DNA of 36,953 nt from Rodentolepis nana (lineage: Eukaryota > Platyhelminthes > Cestoda > Cyclophyllidea > Hymenolepididae): NCBI GenBank assembly GCA_900617975.1, contig UZAE01012567.1:1-36953 (forward strand). Reading direction: 5' to 3'. Both the position numbers and the translations under genes were made by a program. This document shows, in pieces, positions 35,192 through 36,953 of the stretch. The notes beneath the pieces are model-generated. The model was not told where the DNA came from. It saw only the letters and a program-made list of their open reading frames with translations, and searched no databases. How positions within the stretch are numbered: position 1 is the first letter of the stretch; each line of letters starts with the position of its first letter.

Positions 35192-35470
35192 CAAAACCAC
35201 TTCAAGATATATGCAGTCTATAACCAATGTCAAAACCACTTCAAGATATATACAGTCTATAATCCATTGTCAAAACCACTTCAAGGTATATGCAGTCTAT
35301 AATCCAAAACACAAGACATATGTGAAATAATCAGATTAAATGTTTGGAAATATCACTTCAAGGTATATGCAGTCTATAATCCACCCCAGAATCGTTTCAA
35401 GATATATGCAGTCTATAATCCTCCCCAGAATTGTCGAAATGCAGTCTATAATCCACCCCAGAATTGACCA
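35192..35470 (+). repeat. Degenerate tandem array in the LINE endonuclease
   Basis: Six copies of GCAGTCTATAA or its one-base variant lie here, most within a longer unit CAAAACCACTTCAAG.TATAT. Successive offsets include 39, 40, 77 and 39 bases, and the last is 33. The upstream segment ACATATGTGAAATAATCAGA is also duplicated (35154 and 35316). The family norm, from copy 2, is a single unit (near 27345). Confidence 0.9.
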
Positions 35471-35735
35471 AACTTTGACATTCTGAACATCTCACACAAA
35501 ACTGTAATACTAGGCGACTTCAACGCCCATTTCACCAGATGGGGCTACAAGGATGCAAACAAAGCTGGAAGGAAATCGAAGACAGGATAAACAGCAACCA
35601 TTTGGAACTTATTTACAGCAATGAGGATCCGCCTACATATTTGCACTACAATGGAACCAGAACAACTCCTGATTTACTCTTGGCTTCAAGCGACATCAGT
35701 GAGCTTACACGCCGCAAAATAATTGACGATCCTCG

Positions 35736-35813
35736 TTCTGGTCACAAACCAGATATTGCCAGTATTGCCATCAGTTCTGGTCACAAACCAGTCATTGCTA
35801 GTATTACCTTTGG
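35736..35813 (+). repeat. 39-bp tandem duplication at the endonuclease His motif
   Basis: TTCTGGTCACAAACCAG begins at 35736 and TTCTGGTCACAAACCAG again at 35775, an exact 39-base period. This gives SGHKPDIASIAIS followed by SGHKPVIASITFG. The two units have diverged. Confidence 0.92.
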
Positions 35814-36096
35814 TCAAAGCATGACAGGGAAAGTGCCAACTAAGCTATCATGGAAGGTCAAGAAGGCAGATTGGTCAAGATTCACTAACATTTTAGACAA
35901 TGAACTTCACACAAGTCCCCTCAACTTCAACTAACATCCTGAAAAACTTTACAATGATATCCCGAATATTATAATCAGATGAGCAAAGGCCAGAAGCAAG
36001 ACCAAACATTATCGAGTGTTTTGGTCTAAATACTTTGAGGAACTAAAAAGAAAGCGGGACGCTCTTGGCAACACTGCTGATCAAACTGAAAGAACG

Positions 36097-36174
36097 GAAG
36101 ACGTACAAGCCTGGAGACGACAATCAGCTGTCCTTGAAGACGTACAAGCCTGGAGACGACAATCAGCTGTCCTA
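36097..36174 (+). repeat. 39-bp tandem duplication in the LINE linker
   Basis: GAAGACGTACAAGCCTGGAG begins at 36097 and 36136, an exact 39-base period that doubles the 13-residue EDVQAWRRQSAVL in frame. Confidence 0.95.
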
Positions 36175-36336
36175 ACACAAGCCATCTTACAAGCTAAACC
36201 GTGGCTTTCGACAAGTTCATCTCAAATATCACCTATCAAAGTGATGCTGTTCTAAGACAAGCCATCTTACAAGCTAAACGGACTTCCACGACAAGTTCAT
36301 CTCAAATATCAACTATCAATGTGATAGCAAACGCAC
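36175..36336 (+). repeat. 80-bp tandem duplication in the LINE linker
   Basis: GCCATCTTACAAGCTAAAC begins at 36181 and 36261. The units share ACAAGTTCATCTCAAATATC. The offset of 80 is near twice 39-40. Confidence 0.88.
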
Positions 36337-36953
36337 TTTCAAATTCCTGGGTAACCAGCAAAACAACAGGGAAAAACCCAAGAAAGAACTAATACGTTTA
36401 CTGAACAAACTGCTCAGCACCGACTCCAAAATAGCTAACTGCTTTGCAATGTTCTATTCCCGCAAGCGAAAGAAAAACCCTTTTGTCAGAAAATCTTCAA
36501 GAGGTTCAAAAGATACAAGTAAGACAGTTTGGTGAAATTAAGGAAGACACCAAATAATGTACTTACTGAACCATTCAGACCCACGAACTTAATGCTGCGA
36601 TAAAACAGCTAAAGTGCAAAAAGACCTGGCGAAGACGGTATTTATCCAGAATTTCTAATTAGAATGGGGCCAAAAGCCAAGGAAACCATGCTAACGATAC
36701 AACAAAGTCTGGGAGACCAGTCTCGTACCTAACCAATGGAAAGTTGCCCAGTAATACCAGTACTAAAAAAGGGCAAAGACCCCCTTTGACAACTATAGAT
36801 CTCCCTCACAAGCGTGCTGGCTAAACCTATGGAAAGAATTGTTAACAGGTGACTGACCTGATTATTGAGAAAAACAATATTCTTTAGAGTGAACAAGCCG
36901 GTTTTAGGCCGCAAAGATCAACGAAACAGAAAGTGGCCGTTTTCGCCCAAGAC

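Larger units (their letters stand above)
34726..36953 (+). pseudogene. LINE copy 3, 5'-complete, running off the window
   Basis: The 5' head GGGGTGCGCGATAGACTTAC is followed by a hairpin and then the endonuclease, with no Gag-like ORF between. Visible endonuclease pieces are IMEANIS (Glu), the DFNAH region near 35515 (Asp-Asn), YLHYNGTRTTPDLLLASSDI and SGHKP (the His motif). A long linker follows (VFWSKYFEELKRKRDAL, VQAWRRQSAVL). The reverse transcriptase begins near 36440, with GEDGIYPEFLI, SVLAKPMERIVN and QAGFRPQRST; the window ends before the catalytic YADD. Frameshifts and several short tandem duplications break it. It is the same family as copies 1 and 2. Confidence 0.88.

Noticed and set aside
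35192..35470. CRISPR-like spaced repeats
   Set aside because: The units are coding fragments of the LINE endonuclease, degenerate and without unique spacers, in eukaryotic DNA.

Overview
The window reads as AT-rich, intergenic, repeat-dominated animal DNA. An arthropod is likely, and a spider is my best guess, because the LINE proteins look like those I remember from orb-weaver spiders; I cannot check this by search. I see no multi-exon host gene, rRNA, tRNA or CRISPR. Most of the sequence is decayed transposable elements lying in old, diverged copies of long non-coding repeats.

Layout. 1-2855 is copy A of a long repeat, carrying two short SINE-like insertions (901-1080 and 1681-2019). 2860-8890 is mostly unrecognised, with weak repeat copies. 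8890-11097 (F1) is a direct copy of 21640-24472 (F2). 11098-12043 is the 3' part of a LINE with its RNase H and A-rich tail. 12363-13133 plus 18299-20342 is copy B of the long repeat, inverted relative to A. Copy B holds a SINE-like element, and that element holds a complete but dead Ty3/Gypsy-type LTR retrotransposon (13449-18276, minus strand). 20668-20835 (minus) is the only candidate host gene: a short secreted glycine-rich peptide with its own TATA box. 24473-26879 and 28728-30724 have nothing I recognise. 26880-28727 is a 5'-complete, internally deleted LINE. 30725-32430 is copy C of the long repeat, in the same orientation as A. 34726 to the window end is a third LINE, cut by the window edge.

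How the parts relate. The LTR element has a tRNA-Trp-like primer site, a CHCC-type Gag zinc knuckle, and protease, reverse transcriptase, RNase H and integrase in one pol frame. gag and pol overlap in a -1 relation at a slippery GGGAAAA followed after 6 nt by a 10-bp stem-loop, which is a clear frameshift cassette. The short SINE-like elements carry the 5' head and the 3' tail of the resident LINE, so they are best read as its non-autonomous derivatives. Paired repeat copies act as empty and filled sites, giving target-site duplications and an insertion order (long repeat, then SINE-like element, then LTR element). Several LINE segments carry local tandem duplications with a recurrent 39-bp period, which may be biological or an assembly artefact.
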